A stretch of 8,281 bases of DNA from JAFGIT01 sp016929465 [NCBI: Candidatus Coatesbacteria bacterium] (lineage in GTDB: Bacteria > B130-G9): contig JAFGIT010000254.1 in the NCBI GenBank assembly GCA_016929465.1, positions 1-8,281 of the forward strand, given 5' to 3'. The notes beneath the pieces were generated by a model. It saw nothing but the letters and a program-made list of their open reading frames with translations, was not told where the DNA came from and made no database searches. This document shows, in pieces, positions 6,001-8,281 of this stretch. Each line of letters begins with the position of its first letter. Positions within the stretch are counted from its first letter, which is position 1. Made by a program: the position numbers and the translations under genes.

Positions 6001-6615
6001 ATGAGAGTATTCGTAGTATTTTACAGCATGTATGGTCACATTTACCGCCTGGCGACGGCAGTTCTCGAAGGTGCGAGGGAGGTCGATGGATGCGACGCCC
6101 AAATATTCCAGGTGCCTGAACTGATGTCAGAAGAGGCCCTTGTGAAAAGCGGCGCCAAGAAGGCTCGTGATGGCTTCTCACACGTTCCCTTCATTGAGCC
6201 AAAACAACTACCTGACGCTGATGCGATCATCTTCGGCACGCCGACCAGGTTCGGCAACATGTGCGCTCAGATGCGGAATTTTCTCGACCGAACCGGGCAG
6301 CTATGGGCTAAGGGTGCGTTGATCGGAAAGGTGGGGAGCGTGTTCTCGAGCACCGGTGGCCAACACGGCGGCCAGGAGACGACTATCACCAGCTTCCACA
6401 CGACTCTATTTCATCATGGGATGATCGTGGTCGGAGTGCCCTATTCGGCGAAGGGGCTCTCGGAGATGAGCGAAATCTCGGGAGGCACGCCTTACGGCGC
6501 ATCGACCATCGCCGGATCGGATGGAAGCCGCCAGCCGAGCGAGAACGAGCTCGAGATAGCTAGGTTCCAGGGAAGGCACGTTGCCGAGATTACGGCTAAG
6601 CTGGTGAGAGCCTGA
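6001..6615 (+). CDS. wrbA: WrbA-type NAD(P)H:quinone oxidoreductase
   Basis: This 204-residue cytoplasmic flavoprotein is family-typical in length. WrbA binds FMN and reduces quinones by two electrons at the expense of NAD(P)H, avoiding semiquinone radicals. The FMN phosphate loop is at residues 8-18 ([11 protein letters not shown]). '[20 protein letters not shown]' at 79-98 and '[13 protein letters not shown]' at 116-128 are diagnostic WrbA segments, and '[12 protein letters not shown]' at 138-149 follows them. ATG 6001 has GAGG (5991-5994) six bases upstream, overlapping the previous gene's stop. It is the third gene of the YeeE/YedE operon, which suggests a link between sulfur uptake and redox protection, although this may be simple co-transcription. 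It converges with the next gene across 26 bp, with no clear terminator. Identification is firm. Confidence 0.95.
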   Translation: MRVFVVFYSMYGHIYRLATAVLEGAREVDGCDAQIFQVPELMSEEALVKSGAKKARDGFSHVPFIEPKQLPDADAIIFGTPTRFGNMCAQMRNFLDRTGQLWAKGALIGKVGSVFSSTGGQHGGQETTITSFHTTLFHHGMIVVGVPYSAKGLSEMSEISGGTPYGASTIAGSDGSRQPSENELEIARFQGRHVAEITAKLVRA

Positions 6616-6641
6616 TTCGCAGAATCTCTCCTGTCCGATGT

Positions 6642-7562
6642 CTATGGGACTGGGGCCAGGGCGTCCGCCTGGGACTTGAAGTAGATGACTACAGCGGCGC
6701 CACTCAGGGCGACAATTAGGCCAACCCATCTGCGCCAGGTGAGGGGTTCCTTCAGGAATAGCCAGGCAAATACGAATATGAAGACCATATTCAGCTGATT
6801 GAGTATGGCCGCGATTCCGGCGAGGGTGTACTTGAAGCCTGCGATCCAGAAGCCGAGCGCGAAATAGGGCCCTATAATCGAGCCGGGGACGATATACTTC
6901 CAGTGCTTATCGGGCAGCATGGCTCTGAGAAGCTCTCGTCTTTTGGGACTGAGAAGGACTATCACGAAAAGACTAAACGTCGCACCGATCAACCTGATCT
7001 GGATCGCCCACCAGAGTGGGCTCCGATCTAGTATCGGCTTCATCATCACGATACCGGCGGCCATCAAGAGAAGGCTCAGAATCCCGAGCCCGACTCCGAT
7101 CAGCCTATTCTTATCGAACTCGATGCGGTCCGACTTCTTGGTGGATGCAAGTACGATTGCGAATACGATCATCGCGATCCCGATGAATCCGAGGGCCGGG
7201 AGCCGCTCGTCCAGGACAATGTAAGCCATGAGAATGACGGACGGCGCATAGAAGGCAGTGACAATCGCCCAGAGCGAAGCGCCTACCCTCTTGAGGGCGG
7301 CGAAGAAGACGGTGTCGCCCAGCGTCATGCCGATGAAGCCGCTCAAGATCAGCATTAGATAATCGTAAGCGGGGACGTCTATGAAGAGAGGTTGACCGAC
7401 AATCGGGAGGGAGATGGCAAAGAGAAAGACGCCGATGATGTTCTTGAACAGGTTCAGTGTTATCGGCGGCATTTGAGAGCCGCCCTTCTTGAAGAGACAT
7501 ACTGCCATCGCCCAGAACAGGCCCGAGAGGATGGCGTATATCTCCCCGGCGTATTTCTCCAT
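6642..7562 (-). CDS. EamA/DMT-superfamily transporter
   Basis: This 306-residue inner-membrane protein has two EamA repeats and about ten helices, the standard layout of drug/metabolite transporters. The first repeat spans roughly residues 5-140 ('YAILSGLFWAMAVCLFKKGG' near 9-28, 'ASLWAIVTAFYAPSVILMAY' near 95-114). The second spans roughly 155-295 ('WKYIVPGSIIGPYFALGFW' near 221-239, 'WLFLKEPLTWRRWVGL' near 267-282). 'LDER' after helix 4 and 'FLKEPLT' after helix 9 are the paired acidic motifs that close each EamA repeat. The start is ATG 7562-7560, with GGGAG about 11 bases upstream, a somewhat long spacing. A relative lies 142 bp upstream on the same strand. EamA proteins export amino acids, nucleotides or drugs; the substrate cannot be told from sequence. 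Family is secure. Confidence 0.9.
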   Translation of the reverse strand: MEKYAGEIYAILSGLFWAMAVCLFKKGGSQMPPITLNLFKNIIGVFLFAISLPIVGQPLFIDVPAYDYLMLILSGFIGMTLGDTVFFAALKRVGASLWAIVTAFYAPSVILMAYIVLDERLPALGFIGIAMIVFAIVLASTKKSDRIEFDKNRLIGVGLGILSLLLMAAGIVMMKPILDRSPLWWAIQIRLIGATFSLFVIVLLSPKRRELLRAMLPDKHWKYIVPGSIIGPYFALGFWIAGFKYTLAGIAAILNQLNMVFIFVFAWLFLKEPLTWRRWVGLIVALSGAAVVIYFKSQADALAPVP

Positions 7563-7615
7563 TACTTAAATGACTCCCTTTTGTGAATTCGACTGGCCAA
7601 TGGCCCAAGTGACCG

Positions 7616-7644
7616 ATATTGGGGACTGGCTACCCCTAAGTCAA
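7616..7644 (-). promoter_or_regulatory. Possible promoter before the downstream EamA gene
   Basis: On the minus strand, TTGACT (7644-7639) is followed by a 17-base spacer and CAATAT (7621-7616). The -10 matches the consensus at only three of six positions. It lies in the 142-bp gap between the two EamA genes, so the downstream one may be transcribed separately. Confidence 0.25.
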
Positions 7645-7704
7645 TCGGATTCGCCGGAATCCGCCGTGAGATGTCGATACGGTCGGAGTGGTTGTACGCC
7701 CTGC

Positions 7705-8281
7705 TCAGAAGATAGCGACAACCAACGCCCCCACAAGGGCGATCCCCAATTTCATCGCCTTGCCTGCGCTTAGTGGCTCCTTGAGGAATATTCGGGCGAA
7801 GGCGGCGATGAACAATACATTGACCTGCGCGAGGATTGCGGCTCCGCCAACCGCGGCAAGTTTGAAGCCTGCGGTCCAGAAGATGCCGGCGATGTATCCA
7901 CCCAGCGCGGCTCCAGGCAGCATGTACTTCCAATTCATCGAGGGACGCAGCGCGGCGAAGGTGGCCTTTCTGTTCTTTCCGATCAATGCCAAAACCGCAA
8001 GCCCGGCAATCGCCGCCAGGAGCCTAATCTCCATGGCCCACATAAGCGACACTCTAGCTAGCGCTGGTTTCATGATTATCACGCCCAGCGCAGTGCTTAT
8101 CAAGCTCGCAAAGCCCAGCACAAGGCCAGTAAGGCGCTTCCGGTTGAAGGTCTGTTCGCCCTCGGCCTTCACCGTGCAAAATGCTATCGAAAGCACGATT
8201 ATGCCGGCCCCGATGATATCCAATAGGCCGATCTTCTCGTCCAATGCGAAATAGGCCATCAGGATCACGGTGGGGCTGTAA
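7705..8281 (-). CDS. EamA/DMT-superfamily transporter, paralog (5' end outside window)
   Basis: About 191 residues are visible, ending at TGA 7707-7705; the frame stays open to the right edge (YSPTVILMAYFALDEKIG). A GTG at 8268 is in frame but is not the start, because the preceding residues still align with the neighbour: the first residue here matches residue 105 of the downstream EamA protein. About 100 N-terminal residues are therefore missing. The second EamA repeat is complete, with 'NWKYMLPGAALGGYIAGIFW' and 'RIFLKEPLSAGKAMKLG'. Over the last 123 shared residues the two proteins align without gaps, with 57 identities by hand count (about 46%). They are probably the products of an old tandem duplication, possibly with different substrates. 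The transport role is certain at family level only. Confidence 0.9.
   Translation of the reverse strand, partial: YSPTVILMAYFALDEKIGLLDIIGAGIIVLSIAFCTVKAEGEQTFNRKRLTGLVLGFASLISTALGVIIMKPALARVSLMWAMEIRLLAAIAGLAVLALIGKNRKATFAALRPSMNWKYMLPGAALGGYIAGIFWTAGFKLAAVGGAAILAQVNVLFIAAFARIFLKEPLSAGKAMKLGIALVGALVVAIF

Noticed and set aside
6614-6626. Hairpin GATTC-GCA-GAATC at the end of wrbA as a terminator
   Set aside because: The stem is only 5 bp, it overlaps the stop codon and it has no following T-run.
7688-8254. 188-residue plus-strand open frame opposite the right-hand EamA gene
   Set aside because: Its hydrophobic look comes from the complement of a membrane gene; the minus-strand frame has clear EamA motifs and matches its neighbour.

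Overview
The window looks like chromosomal DNA from an uncultured bacterium of moderately high GC content. Shine-Dalgarno-type sites (GGAG, GGGAGGG, GGGGGAGG) precede several starts, and two gene pairs share ATGA stop/start overlaps. Hints of an FCB- or PVC-like candidate phylum are a secreted GGGI-repeat beta-helix protein ending in 'SPCIDAGS' and 'ADMGYHH', and a gene-free stretch packed with hairpins. That placement is an inference; no rRNA or other marker gene is present.

Layout, left to right. (1) 1-407, +: the C-terminal part of an ABC transporter ATPase of the drug/lipid export type, cut by the left edge. (2) 408-906: a 499-bp non-coding stretch holding a two-hairpin module repeated twice, a perfect 22-bp hairpin and two smaller hairpins. 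(3) 907-2310, +: a complete MATE-family efflux protein. (4) 4540-2379, -: a two-gene unit made of a cysteine-rich secreted beta-helix protein and, overlapping it by ATGA, a 73-residue protein resembling type II antitoxins that sit beside RelE/ParE toxins; no toxin gene follows. Similar TTCATCCTTCAG-type repeats lie at both ends of this unit. (5) 4541-4946: an intergenic region with an AT-rich block. (6) 4947-6615, +: a compact operon of two half-size YeeE/YedE (sulfur transport) genes, overlapping by ATGA, followed 8 bp later by a WrbA-type flavoprotein. (7) 8281-6642, -: two related EamA/DMT transporters in tandem, the upstream one cut by the right edge.

Most genes are transport-related, without one shared pathway. 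The clearest functional unit is the split YeeE/YedE pair plus WrbA, which together suggest sulfur-compound uptake linked to redox or quinone protection. The least ordinary parts are the beta-helix/antitoxin-like pair with its flanking repeats and the hairpin cluster. No tRNA, rRNA, CRISPR array, transposase or phage gene was found.
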